Assembly (NCBI RefSeq): GCF_011382985.1
Contig: NZ_CP049933.1
Location: forward strand, 1,798,001 to 1,862,000
Direction: 5' to 3'
Length of the DNA stretch: 64,000 nt
Source of the DNA: Leucobacter coleopterorum
GTDB taxonomy: Bacteria; Actinomycetota; Actinomycetes; Actinomycetales; Microbacteriaceae
The notes beneath the pieces were generated by a model. The model worked only from the letters and a program-made list of their open reading frames with translations. It was not told where the DNA came from and ran no database searches. A program made the translations under genes and the position numbers. The number at the start of each line of letters is the position of its first letter. Positions within the stretch are counted from its first letter, which is position 1. Below, in pieces: positions 36,787-45,800 of this stretch.

Positions 36787-37400
36787 AGCAGTTCGCCACC
36801 TCGCAAGACGAGGGCTCTAGAGATCTCGCTCCTGCCCGGGCGGTCAAGTCCGATAAGATCCGCAATTGTCCATGCCATTCGCAGAACTCGGTCATACCCC
36901 CGAAGGGTGATGGCTCCTCGCGCTAGCGCCTGATCTAGCACCGTCGTATCTTTGCGTGGCAATCTCAGTCGAGCTGCACGCAGCCACGGCCCTTTCACGT
37001 CCCCGTTAGTCGTCCACGGCGTACCGTGTAGCCGAGCCGCGGCAGCAGCTCTGGCCAGCGTCACTCGCTCACGCAATTCGCCACTCGTAGGTGATGGAGT
37101 ACCGATACCGTTCAGCGTCACGCTTGGAACCCGACGAACATCAAGCCGCAGGTCTATGCGGTCTCCCAGTGGGCCAGAAATACGTTGCAAATATCGAATC
37201 CGAACATTTGGGGTACATCTACACTGAGCCACCGTATCTGGAGACCCGGCGTATCCACACGGGCAGGGGTTTGCCGCAAGCACCAACTGCACACGAGCGG
37301 GAAGCGAAGTACGTATTCGGGAGCGGTGAATCTCAATGCGTCCGGATTCAAGAGGCTGTCGCAGCGCGTCAAGAACTGAGCTCGGAAACTCAGGGGCTTC
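36783..37400 (-). pseudogene. comM: comM (YifB), C-terminal part, interrupted by an insertion
   Basis: ComM is a ring AAA+ helicase that drives branch migration in natural transformation. Only the last ~205 codons remain, from EAPEFPSSVLDALRQPLESG through the CNPCPCGYAGSP zinc loop to the C-terminal Mg-chelatase helices. At 37,400 the gene stops matching exactly where the conserved LFLD of Walker B should precede EAPEF, and foreign DNA follows. The amino-terminal ~300 residues are not in the rest of the window. The gene is therefore disrupted and ring assembly must fail. Confidence 0.9.
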
Positions 37401-37424
37401 AGCAACCAATGGAAAGTACACCCC
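37401..37424 (+). repeat. Island repeat, copy 1 (comM junction)
   Basis: AGCAACCAATGG-AAAGTACACCCC begins at the first base that no longer encodes ComM. The same sequence recurs in the same orientation at 48748 and 50837. It is element DNA, not part of comM. Read on the minus strand (TGTACTTTCC…) it resembles a transposon terminus, possibly of the IS21 type. Confidence 0.8.
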
Positions 37425-37829
37425 AATTGGGTATTGCCATCATAACCGCCAGGCAGCCCGGTGCAGTGGCGACCTGCAGGGAACTCTCAATCAGGCAGGG
37501 TCAGATTGATGACCTTACGCAAATCACGAGCCCCGTTGTGACGGACCACTTTCGAGCAGTTGATACCCTCGGGTGCCATTCGGCCTTGAGTAAGTACTTA
37601 ACTGATGACACCATTCACTAACGGATGATCGTGAATCACTGTTGTATCGTCGGTCTCACTTTCGTATCCACGGCCCCTTGCCTCTCGAATACGAGTACGT
37701 ATAAACAGGAACAGGCACCTAGTTGTATTGATCTATCGAATAAGCTATCCCCTCTCATCACGAGGACCTTTCCATATCTGCGACCATACGGAAGAGCGAT
37801 CCTTGGAAAGCTTCGATACGGTACCTATA
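37425..37829. other. Left-end non-coding stretch of the island
   Basis: About 405 bases between the comM junction repeat and the first island gene. I see no ORF with a ribosome site, no transposase remnant and no second copy of the repeat. It is more AT-rich than the flanking chromosome. It may contain the promoter of the gene at 37830. Confidence 0.5.
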
Positions 37830-38536
37830 TGAATGCACCAGTGAACGATCGGCAGGTTGAAGTCTTGCGGTGGATCGCTGACGGCTGCCCCTCAGGCCAA
37901 TGGGCCGAAGGAGAGAATGCGCCCAAGATCAGCGCCGCTGCGCTGAAGTCCCGTGGTCTCGCAACTGTCACGGGTCACGGCAAAACATGGACCGCAACGA
38001 TTACCGACACAGGCAAATATTACTTGGAACACGGTGCCTACCCGCCAGGCGCTGAATTGGCCGCCACGATAGTCCCTGCTAACCGCGTACGGCGATCCAC
38101 GATGCCCGGGCTAGACCTTAGCGAGGGCGCGTCAGCGACACTCGCTGAAGCAAAAGTCTTGATCAAGCGGCTCCAAAGTGAGGGTCCGGTCATTTTCGCC
38201 GACCCCGACGAGTCTATTCGGGCCCGCTATCGGCGAATACTGCACGCCTGCAGGACTCACCAACTGGTGCCTGCAGGACAGGAATTGCGGTTCACCGGTC
38301 GCAGCTCCGGCGACATTGTCATCATGCTCAGCACAGGGTCTCCTGCCGATGCGACTAAGTGGGATCGCATCCGTACGACTACCCGCAAGGTCACAACGAA
38401 CCTCGTAGAGCTCCGCAGCGCATTGGAGTCTACGTCGATTCTCCAGGCCGTCACCGAGGGCGTACGTCCTCGCGCAATCGAGGTAGTGCTCGGTCTCGTC
38501 GAAGAGCTACAACCTCATGGGCTGAGGCTCGGGTGA
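37830..38536 (+). CDS. Uncharacterised actinobacterial protein, winged-helix-like N-terminus
   Basis: A 235-aa protein starting MNAPVNDRQVEVLRWIADGCPSGQW. The first ~75 residues look like a wHTH domain: conserved RQxEVLRWIADGCP, ALKSRGLATVTG, and TATITDTGKYYLEHG…YPPG. The middle (AKVLIKRLQSEGPVIFADPDESIRARYRRIL…ELRFTGRSSGDIVIML) is a second domain. Similar proteins occur in many actinobacteria without known function; I assign none. It overlaps the next gene by GTGA, so both halves are made together. Confidence 0.7.
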
Positions 38537-39396
38537 ATATCAAGCTCAAGACTCCAAAGCTTTTTATTCAAGTCGATACTCGTCGTCGCAACCTTGAATT
38601 GTCAGAAATCCTGGATGACGTGCCCCACGTTCCGACCGAGGCCGAACAACGAGCACTACGTCGATCACCATGGAAGCAGGTTCCGAAGTTCGACAGCGTA
38701 CCTTCCGGTCGATTGCAACTCAAGATCGAACGTGACGGTTCCCATACGGTGGATCTTGGCCGCCAAAGCTATCGATACGAACGCAACAGTGATAGCTGGT
38801 CCGACGAGAAGAAGAAACCCCTCGAGAGGCGTCTCCGTGTTATCGCACGCGCCATCAAGGAGGGCGTGGTCGACGATGCTGATGCGCTTGAGCGGGAGAA
38901 GCAACGTCGTACGGAGGAATATGAAGCCTACGAGCGGGAGAGGGCCGCAGAGCGACGCGCTTGGGAGGTGGTACGAGAACGTGCTCGTGCGAAGGCGCTC
39001 CTCATACAGCGGGAGATGATCTTTGCACGCACCTTTGAAAGCTGGCAAGGAGCTCAAGAGTTGCGCGACTTCGCCAGGCAGCTTGAGGCGGAAGCGACGG
39101 CGAAAGGGTTGATCGAAGCACGTCCGAGGTTGCAGGAGTGGCTGGAGTGGGCGCGCACGCGTGCGGACGAGATCGATCCGATCGTGACTCTCCAGCACCT
39201 CGACGACGGAGTATTCGATGCAGAACCCTCTGCAGACGACTTACGGCCACACATGGAGGGATGGGATCCCTCCGAACCACACAAGGACTACAGCATCGGT
39301 CGTGGCGGCCCACACGGGGAACAGACTCGCCAATCAACTCAACCACGTGCCTGGCACCCGGGGATGCGCGATCAACCCAGCTGGTGGCGTCGTTAA
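38533..39396 (+). CDS. Uncharacterised protein coupled to the upstream wHTH-like gene
   Basis: 287 aa from the GTG at 38533, overlapping the previous stop. It contains VPHVPTEAEQRALRRSPWKQVPKFDSVPSGRLQLKIERDG, then WSDEKKKPLERRLRVIARAI, a charged helix rich in Arg and Glu, and a tail with DDLRPHMEGWDPSEP. I believe the two parts occur as one longer protein in some actinobacteria, so this may be a split gene. The frame offset here is not the single-base deletion seen elsewhere, which favours a genuine overlap. Confidence 0.65.
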   Translation: MNIKLKTPKLFIQVDTRRRNLELSEILDDVPHVPTEAEQRALRRSPWKQVPKFDSVPSGRLQLKIERDGSHTVDLGRQSYRYERNSDSWSDEKKKPLERRLRVIARAIKEGVVDDADALEREKQRRTEEYEAYERERAAERRAWEVVRERARAKALLIQREMIFARTFESWQGAQELRDFARQLEAEATAKGLIEARPRLQEWLEWARTRADEIDPIVTLQHLDDGVFDAEPSADDLRPHMEGWDPSEPHKDYSIGRGGPHGEQTRQSTQPRAWHPGMRDQPSWWRR

Positions 39397-39514
39397 GTCA
39401 GGTCGTCTCGAATCGTGCTGCGTCGGCGTGCCCGATAGGCAGAAGTCGGTATGCGATCGAGGCGAAAAAAGAGGTAGCTCACCGTACTCAGATCACGATA
39501 GAAGTCACTTATCT

Positions 39515-42177
39515 CTACCTTTCAGCAGCATTCACTGTGTGGGGAGGGAGCTTGAGAACATTCTCAAGCTCTTCTCGAACATCATCATTCAGGTCATGGG
39601 TGGAGAGCAAAGCCTCGCTGTCGATAGCCTGCAGATCTCCCTCGGGAGTGAACCTCAGGTGGCTCTCATGTTCTTTCATTAGTTCCAGTGCGACAGCTCG
39701 AGAGAATCCGACTTCCTGAAGGTTAATGACTTTCGGGTCGCTGGAGCCATACTCAACCAGCTTTGCAACATTGAGTCCTGCATTTTCAGCGCCAAGCGCC
39801 TGAACGCTGAGGTCATAATAGTTCTCAAGATAGCTGATGATCTTGAATCGTAGGCCCGTTTCAAGATCGCGCATCGTGTTCTCGATGATGATGTTGATGT
39901 GCTTCGCACTGCTTGGATCAAAAGGCTCTTCGATTAGGTACTTTGACTTTTTGAAGTCTCGATACTTAATCGTGCCTTCCTTGGTGTAATAGGCGATTGT
40001 GCGCTTGATGACGAGAACGAGAGGGTCCCCTTAACCCAGTAGGACATCAGTGTCGCCCAGTAACGAATACGCCCCGAGTAGCCTTCGTCATTCGAAGGAA
40101 CGAGTGGTTCTTTGCCACCTGACTCTGTAACAATCCAGTTATACAGCACACCTAACTGAGTGAGCACTTGCTTGAAGAGATCATAGTTAAGTTCTTCGGT
40201 GCCATTAGGGATCAACGGCCCGTTAACTCCTAAGACAAGACCGTCCCATACAGCGTTCTGGTACTTTGGCAGGATTCCAGGCGAGCGGCGCAGAATCTCA
40301 GTCGAACCCGTGAACTCAGCTACCGCCTTATCCAGGATCTTCGATCCCTCGGGAACTTTCTCTACGAATAGGGTCCGCAATGGTGTTTGCTGTTTTCCGA
40401 GGCGGTGCAGAAGCAGGATCGAGGAGTATTGCTCCACCGCACGCCTGGCGTCATTCGAGGTTTTTTTCGCAAGAGGTTTACCTTGAAGGACTTTACCAAT
40501 GTCAGTGAACTCTTTTGTTTTTCTGCCTGGGTTGACGAGGAAACTTTCTGCTGCGATCGGTGTTCCTCGAGGTATCAGGTCCCGTGTCGTCTGACTCCAA
40601 GAGCCTGATTCGTGGCGGACACAGATCACATTTCCCGAGAAGTCATAGGTAAGTCGGCCTGCTCGTCCAGCAAGGTTCTCAAAATCAATCTTGCCAAAGC
40701 CAGATGGGCCATGAGTGTCGTTCAATACAAAAATGTTCTTCGCAGGAAGATTTACCCCTTCTAGCAAAGTTGAAGTGCAAACGACGTATTTCAGCTTTGA
40801 ATTAGGCTCGGAGAAAAGTGCCTCGACCTTCTCACGTACTTCCTGAGGCATCTTTCCATGGTGAAAGGCAACTCCGTGTTTGAGCGTCGTCACTAGGTAG
40901 TAGTCCTTGTGAATGTGTTCCTTGACAAACTTAATCAGCTTGTCAATCTCCTCGTCATGGACCTTAGGTAGCGTCGCAGAGAGTCCCATAGCAAAATCGG
41001 CAGACTTAGCCGAGCTATTGATATAGATGATGGACTTACGAGTTCCACTAAGCGAAGTCACGAGGTCGATTGGTGTCCTCACTAGAGGGGGCTGATCTAT
41101 CTCGATTTGCTCCGACGCCGAGCCAGATAAGTAATACTGCTTACGGTCGATAAGATCAACAAAATATCGTTGCTGCGCGACAGTTCGCTCCTGAACCGCC
41201 AAGGCTCCTTCGGTGGCCTTCTGGAATAGCTCCAGGAAGAGTTCCGGGTTTTGAATGCTTGGTGATGCGAAGATCAGCTTCGTTGCGAACCTGCGAGTGA
41301 CTTCGAGTATCGCGTGGTAGTAAATCGAAGAACGTGCATCCTTTTTCGAAATTACTTTTTGAGCTTCGTCAACGATCAAGTAGTCAATGTCTCGTTTCGG
41401 TGCGGCCAAGTATCGAAGTAGCCGCTCCGGGGTGAATACGAATATTGTTCGTGGGTATGTACGTCGAAGAAATAAAGGGAGGGAAGGGAAGGTCGCCACA
41501 TTTACTTCAGGAACGTCCTTAAGTAGAACCCTAATGTCAGCTGCCGTTTGTCCTATGAGCGCTTTGGTGGGTACGAGCACAACGACGCAATGCTGATCGA
41601 GGTCAGGTTGTTGAACGATGTCGTAGATGACGTCCTTCAGGATAAATGATTTGCCAAGTGAAGTTGGCCCCGAGAAGCTGAAGTAGTCTTCGCCTTTCAT
41701 TCTTTCGGTGATCTGGTATTGCGTATCGGTAAGTGTTTGATTGCCATGCTTCGTCGCCTGCACTATCTCTTTGGCAGCTCGAAGAATGCCTCGGGACTCA
41801 GGTAGCGTGAACTCAACTTCCGAACCATTCGTAAGAGTCCGTAATCCAGGAAAGTTGCCTAGTTCGACCAATACTGCAGTGGCCACAGCGGTAAGACGTT
41901 TTGCAGAGCTGCTAGATAGGTCGCCTAAATCCTGGCACTCTCGCAGTAATGCAATCAGTGTGTACGACGATTCACGATATTGCTCACTCGTCGAATGCGA
42001 CAATATATCGGCATAACGAAGAAGTCGATCAACCAACTCTTCCCTCAACGATACAGATGCTGCCCCGGTTAGGAACGCGTGCGAAACGTGAGTTTCAAGG
42101 GCTGCAATATCTTGTTTATAGCTGTCACTTACGACGATCATGTCGCCAAGTACGTCGGCTGCAATCCGTCCAGTCAT
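39515..42177 (-). CDS. hamB: Hachiman anti-phage helicase HamB (frame break)
   Basis: Superfamily-2 DEAD/DEAH-like helicase subunit of Hachiman; it senses and moves along DNA and controls the HamA nuclease. Walker A is FSGPTSLGKS (residues ~168-177), motif Ia VPTKALI, motif II IVDEAQ (268-273), and motif VI NLAGRAGRL near residue 515. One missing base near 40,025 breaks the frame after WVKGTLS; the C-terminal ~160 residues continue through MRDLETGLRFKIISYLENYY to LENVLKLPPHTVNAAER. Repaired length is 887 aa. The ATG overlaps the hamA stop (ATGA). Confidence 0.88.
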
Positions 42178-43166
42178 TTTTTCAACACCCTGTAATTCCC
42201 AAGCTGAGCAGCAAGATCAAAACGCACTTTCTCAATTCCCGAAGCATCGTCACCAGTTCCACGCTTAGCGAACGGGACGGCGTAGATATGGATCGGATAG
42301 ATGCCGAGCCCTCGATTCGATATCTCGCTCCGAATAAGGTCATGCTCGGCTTCGAGAGCCTCAGTCGCACGTTGTATTAGCTCAGCCTCAATGTCATCTA
42401 GCTGCATTTCCTCCACTTTGAGGTCAGTGACATCTATTTCGTACCCCACGAAGATGCCAAAGGCGTTGTGCTTTTTGATGCCATTCGCTCCTCCAGAGGA
42501 GGGCAGCAGAATTGCTGCCAATGCCTCAAGTCTGGTCTCATTGAGCTGTTCCTTGAGCAGTTCCGACTGCACCAGCCAGGTATCAAAGTCGAAGCCCTCA
42601 CTGTGCACGTCACCGATCGACTCAAAAGCTGCCTTAATGCCGCGCTTCACGCTCGAGCCAGTTGTACCGGCGTCTCCATACATCTTCGATTCGCCAAAGA
42701 TCAACTGGTAATTATTATCGTCAACACGCAATAAATGCACACCATCAGAACCGTGAACATAATGTTGGCTGCTCGTTTTGAGTTCCATTTTCGAGAGCAC
42801 TTTGGGAGCGCCAAGGGATCCTTCGAGTAAGGAATAAAGGATGACCTCACCGCCTTCGCCAGAGTTCTTCTCTGGCTTACGAAACTGCGATTGCACTTTG
42901 CTTGCAACCTCCATCATCAGGCTGGGATCGTCAAGAACCTTTTGGTAGTTGAGGCGCGATAATACGTACGCAACGCTATTGCCTTTAAGCTCTCGATATA
43001 GGCCGGGAAGGTCAAAGTCACCGTTCTGCACTTGGAGGATATGTAGATGCAGATTGGTCTTCGCCTGAAGAGCAGCACTCAAAGGCTCACAGAAAAGAGC
43101 GTTGAATCTGCCAAGATTTGCTTCAAGTAGTGAAGGCGTCAGCAGTGGCTCTGGAGATTCAGTCAT
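42174..43166 (-). CDS. hamA: Hachiman effector nuclease HamA (DUF1837)
   Basis: A 330-aa DUF1837 protein, the nuclease of the HamAB complex. The PD-(D/E)xK active site is readable: Glu107 in GEGGEVILYSLLE, Asp141 in VHGSDGVHLL, and Glu159-Ser-Lys161 in IFGESKMYGD. The segment LGAPKVLSKMELKTS between them is typical of the family. I chose the ATG at 43166 because it overlaps the stop of a 57-aa ORF and homologues start near there. Known Hachiman complexes degrade DNA when damage is sensed. Confidence 0.9.
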   Translation of the reverse strand: MTESPEPLLTPSLLEANLGRFNALFCEPLSAALQAKTNLHLHILQVQNGDFDLPGLYRELKGNSVAYVLSRLNYQKVLDDPSLMMEVASKVQSQFRKPEKNSGEGGEVILYSLLEGSLGAPKVLSKMELKTSSQHYVHGSDGVHLLRVDDNNYQLIFGESKMYGDAGTTGSSVKRGIKAAFESIGDVHSEGFDFDTWLVQSELLKEQLNETRLEALAAILLPSSGGANGIKKHNAFGIFVGYEIDVTDLKVEEMQLDDIEAELIQRATEALEAEHDLIRSEISNRGLGIYPIHIYAVPFAKRGTGDDASGIEKVRFDLAAQLGNYRVLKK

Positions 43167-43336
43167 TTCTGCCAACCTCCACCACGTGAACGACATCCAG
43201 CAATTAGCTTCGTGTTTGTGGATACGACATACTTCCGTGCAGTAGCTTTTTGGTAATCACGTAGCTTCTCGACACCTCCCCAAAACGTCGACTCAATCCG
43301 TTTCATTGGCTTCAGCTTCATTGCGGGTTTTGCCAT
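43163..43336 (-). CDS. 57-aa basic protein translationally coupled to hamA
   Basis: ATG 43336 is preceded by GGAGA at a good distance and the frame runs 57 codons to a TGA that overlaps the hamA ATG. The peptide is basic and begins MAKPAMKLKPMKRIESTFWGG, continues VEKLRDYQKATARKYV, and ends with a Gly/Arg-rich CRSRGGGWQK tail. No family is recognised. The ATGA overlap and ribosome site suggest a real first gene of the Hachiman operon, perhaps a DNA-binding accessory or regulator. Confidence 0.6.
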   Translation of the reverse strand: MAKPAMKLKPMKRIESTFWGGVEKLRDYQKATARKYVVSTNTKLIAGCRSRGGGWQK

Positions 43337-43379
43337 GGGGTCTCCATCTACACCATGAGGCGTATTGCTTTACGTTTAA

Positions 43380-43415
43380 CCTTGTACCCACTGTAGCGGT
43401 GCTACTGATACAAGG
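43380..43415. promoter_or_regulatory. Nested dyad upstream of the Hachiman operon
   Basis: CCTTGTA (43380-43386) and TACAAGG (43409-43415) are perfect 7-bp inverted arms. Between them GTAGC-GGT-GCTAC forms an inner hairpin. The element lies 44 bases upstream of the small ORF that leads hamA and hamB. It could be an operator for the defence operon. Confidence 0.4.
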
Positions 43416-43530
43416 CAGTCAATTTGATGCTGGGAGCAAAACAGAACACTTCGACCAAACACAACGATCTTGATCTGATTGCCTCATGTCGTCGCAGCCA
43501 CTTCAGAACAGGGCCGATCAGCGTGCAAGT

Positions 43531-43550
43531 TCTGACCTAGTACGGTCAGA
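43531..43550. promoter_or_regulatory. Palindrome upstream of the 152-aa gene
   Basis: TCTGACC-TAGTAC-GGTCAGA is a 7-bp inverted repeat around a palindromic-looking centre, ending seven bases before the ATG at 43558. It may be an operator for that gene. As it lies near the large serine recombinase gene, an attachment-site origin is also possible. Confidence 0.35.
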
Positions 43551-43557
43551 TTAAACT

Positions 43558-44016
43558 ATGAACACGATCCCACCGTTGACGTCGTCCGCCATAGAGCAGC
43601 TGCGGACCCTCATCGAATCCGCCACCGCCGTCAAAGCACCCACCAGGGAGTGGGATATATCGCTCGCGTGTGGTCACGCGATCCTCTACCAACAACATGC
43701 AAGCCTCCACGCCCCCGACTCTCCGACATGGCGTTGCAACGACTGCGGAGTCCGCCGCAGAGTGATCGGTTCGGCTCCTGTAGACGATGCTCGAAAGCAG
43801 GCTTGGCACTTCCGGGAGACTCAGGTGGAGTTTCGGCGTGCGCTCAACGAGGTAACGAGATTGAGACGTCAACTTGCCCGCGCGGAGCGACGCGCTGCCG
43901 CCGCGCGGAGATCACTCTATGGCGTGCAGGACGATATCGAGCCGTTCGGCAGGGCCTCGGCGGCCCGGAGCGAGATCGATTTGATGGATGAGCTGACGCA
44001 GCAGAGTCCGGCGTGA
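43558..44016 (+). CDS. Uncharacterised protein with a Cys/His knuckle
   Basis: A 152-aa protein. Residues ~35-68 hold LACGHAILYQQHASLH…WRCNDCGVRR, a likely zinc-binding CxxH/CxxC knuckle, followed by an Arg-rich helix (FRRALNEVTRLRRQLARAERRAAAARR). The last 35 codons overlap the 3' end of the opposite-strand recombinase gene by 105 bases, unusual but possible. No family recognised. A small partner or regulator of the recombinase is a guess from location. Confidence 0.5.
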   Translation: MNTIPPLTSSAIEQLRTLIESATAVKAPTREWDISLACGHAILYQQHASLHAPDSPTWRCNDCGVRRRVIGSAPVDDARKQAWHFRETQVEFRRALNEVTRLRRQLARAERRAAAARRSLYGVQDDIEPFGRASAARSEIDLMDELTQQSPA

Positions 44017-45528
44017 CTCGCTGTTGAGCGTCGGCCACGCCGCGACGAGTTGCTCATGAGTGAGCAGTTCAGGGCACTCAGCCGTGAGTGCGGCACGTTC
44101 ATCGTTCAGTTTCGCGACACTGTTCTGCACACGGGTCATCATCGCGGTGACGATCTGGTGAAACTCGCTACCGACGGTCAGCGGAGACGCATTGCTGCGG
44201 AGGGATTCGAGTTCTTCACGTGCTACCGCCAGCTCTGCGTCGACGCGAGTAACCGCCGCGACGTTCGCGCTCGCTACCTTTCTGTTGTGGGCGTTGAGAC
44301 GGTCGCTGGAGAAGAACTCGAACAGCCAGTCGATAACATACTGCTCCGCGACAGGGGCGGTGATCGACGCGCCACCGGTGCAGGTGCCAACCCCGTAGCG
44401 GCGATTCGCTTTGCAGCGGTACACATACCGGACCGCCCGGTGTCCGCCTGCGTCAGGTTTCTGCGGCTGAACGACACCGGACAGTGGCCTTCCGCAGGGG
44501 CACCGCAGCAACCCTGTGAGCAGCCACGCACGGGCACCCCACCCATTCCTCTGGCCTGTACTGCGTGACCGGAGCGCTGATTGAACGCGATGCCATGTGT
44601 CTAGGTCACAGACGGGTTCCTGGCTGATAACTGGCTCCCCGTTAGGGGTTCGGGCGATGTAGTCGAGCGAATCGACATGCACGCCCCTTTGATGCGGCGG
44701 CAACTGGTACTGTCGGTAGCCGACCATCCGGGGAGAGATCAATGCAGCGCGGACCTTGTGCTCGCTCACAAGCCCGCCGTCAAGACCAGTGATCCCGAAC
44801 TTTGCCTGCCAGTGCACAGCAACCTCACGGAGGCCTGCGCCGGCGAGCACGAGGGCGACAGCGTCTTTCAACGCCTGGTGCTCGACCGGATGTGGCTCCA
44901 ACCGACGCCCGGTGCGCCCAGCACTATCGCTGACGCGGGGTCCAGGGTGCCAGCCGAAGGGGCGGCGTCCACCGTTGATGAACCCGGCCTGCGCAGCGTG
45001 GCGTTTCGCGGCACGCTGCCGCTCACTCATCGTGTCGGTCTCCGCCTCCGCTAACAATGCTTTCACCCCGGTGGAGAGTTTCGCCGCGGCGGTGACGCTG
45101 TTCAGTTCCTCGGTGGAGTCCTGATGCGACAACAACGTCACACCCTGCTGCTGGCACGAGGTCACCCATTCCAGGCAGCGCGACGCGATCCGCAAAGTCC
45201 GGTCGAGTTTCCAGAATGCCACCGCACGCACCCTCCCCGACGCGATTCCCGCATTCAGCGCACGCCACCCCGCACGCTCCCTACGGGCATACGCGCTGGC
45301 GGAATCACGGTCCACGTATTCACCCATCACCGTCCACCCGCCCTCCGTCGCGAGCTTGCGCATCAGGTCAAGGCGTTGCCGCTCGATCGCATCCCGACCA
45401 TCACCGTGCGCACGAGAGAGCCGCAGATACAAAAACACCGGCCGAGTACCGGGCAACGGCGCTTCGGGACCCGTCCACCGAAACGGCGGCAACGTCACCG
45501 GCACCTGCGAAAGGACAACTGCTGTCAT
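43912..45528 (-). CDS. Large serine recombinase
   Basis: A 538-aa site-specific integrase/resolvase. The catalytic Ser is in VFLYLRLSRAHG near residue 38, followed by AIERQRLDLMRKLA, the Arg pair in FWKLDRTLRIASR, and a recombinase domain (GFINGGRRPFGWHPG…SEHKVRAALISPRMVGY). A zinc ribbon (LLRCPCGRPLSG…YRCKANRRYGVGTCTGG) and a C-terminal coiled coil complete the usual large-serine-recombinase plan. It probably mobilised part of this island, but no matching attachment pair is visible at its flanks. Confidence 0.9.
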   Translation of the reverse strand: MTAVVLSQVPVTLPPFRWTGPEAPLPGTRPVFLYLRLSRAHGDGRDAIERQRLDLMRKLATEGGWTVMGEYVDRDSASAYARRERAGWRALNAGIASGRVRAVAFWKLDRTLRIASRCLEWVTSCQQQGVTLLSHQDSTEELNSVTAAAKLSTGVKALLAEAETDTMSERQRAAKRHAAQAGFINGGRRPFGWHPGPRVSDSAGRTGRRLEPHPVEHQALKDAVALVLAGAGLREVAVHWQAKFGITGLDGGLVSEHKVRAALISPRMVGYRQYQLPPHQRGVHVDSLDYIARTPNGEPVISQEPVCDLDTWHRVQSALRSRSTGQRNGWGARAWLLTGLLRCPCGRPLSGVVQPQKPDAGGHRAVRYVYRCKANRRYGVGTCTGGASITAPVAEQYVIDWLFEFFSSDRLNAHNRKVASANVAAVTRVDAELAVAREELESLRSNASPLTVGSEFHQIVTAMMTRVQNSVAKLNDERAALTAECPELLTHEQLVAAWPTLNSESRRTLLRQLIHQIDLAPGRRGPAERLDIVLHAIE

Positions 45529-45534
45529 GGTTGC

Positions 45535-45759
45535 CTAGGTCGGGAACGGTGGCTCGTCACCCCACGCACCCGTCCCTCCACGATTCGCCCTCCCGAAACC
45601 AGCACTTGCCCGCGGCGCGAACGGACTACCAACCGAGCCAGAGTGTGAGCTACGGTAGATCACCCGGTCACCAACAACGGTTCCCACGTACCGGCCCGTG
45701 GAGTCAAAGACCTTTTCGCGACGGATGCGACCGACGTGGGTGCCAGAGGAGGTGAACAA
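45535..45759 (-). CDS. 4-fold beta-flower-type small protein, 5' end near an IS insertion
   Basis: The 74-residue frame FTSSGTHVGRIRREKVFDSTGRYVGTVVGDRVIYRSSHSGSVGSPF has the repeating [GxxVGxI…VYDxxGRxVG] strands of the four-fold beta-flower domain, then a Gly-rich tail. It starts with TTG 45759 only six bases from the IS3 element. No better start exists in the re-joined pre-insertion sequence, so the N-terminus or promoter may have been lost. It ends six bases before the recombinase start. Confidence 0.5.
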   Translation of the reverse strand: MFTSSGTHVGRIRREKVFDSTGRYVGTVVGDRVIYRSSHSGSVGSPFAPRASAGFGRANRGGTGAWGDEPPFPT

Positions 45760-45800
45760 GTCACCGGGGTCTGCTGAAGCTTTGATTGACTCGGGTTTCT

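Noticed and set aside
43912..45528. Large serine recombinase as the integrase that inserted the whole island into comM
   Set aside because: It lies 6.5 kb inside the island rather than at an end, and the comM junction carries a transposon-like repeat, so a direct link is not supported.
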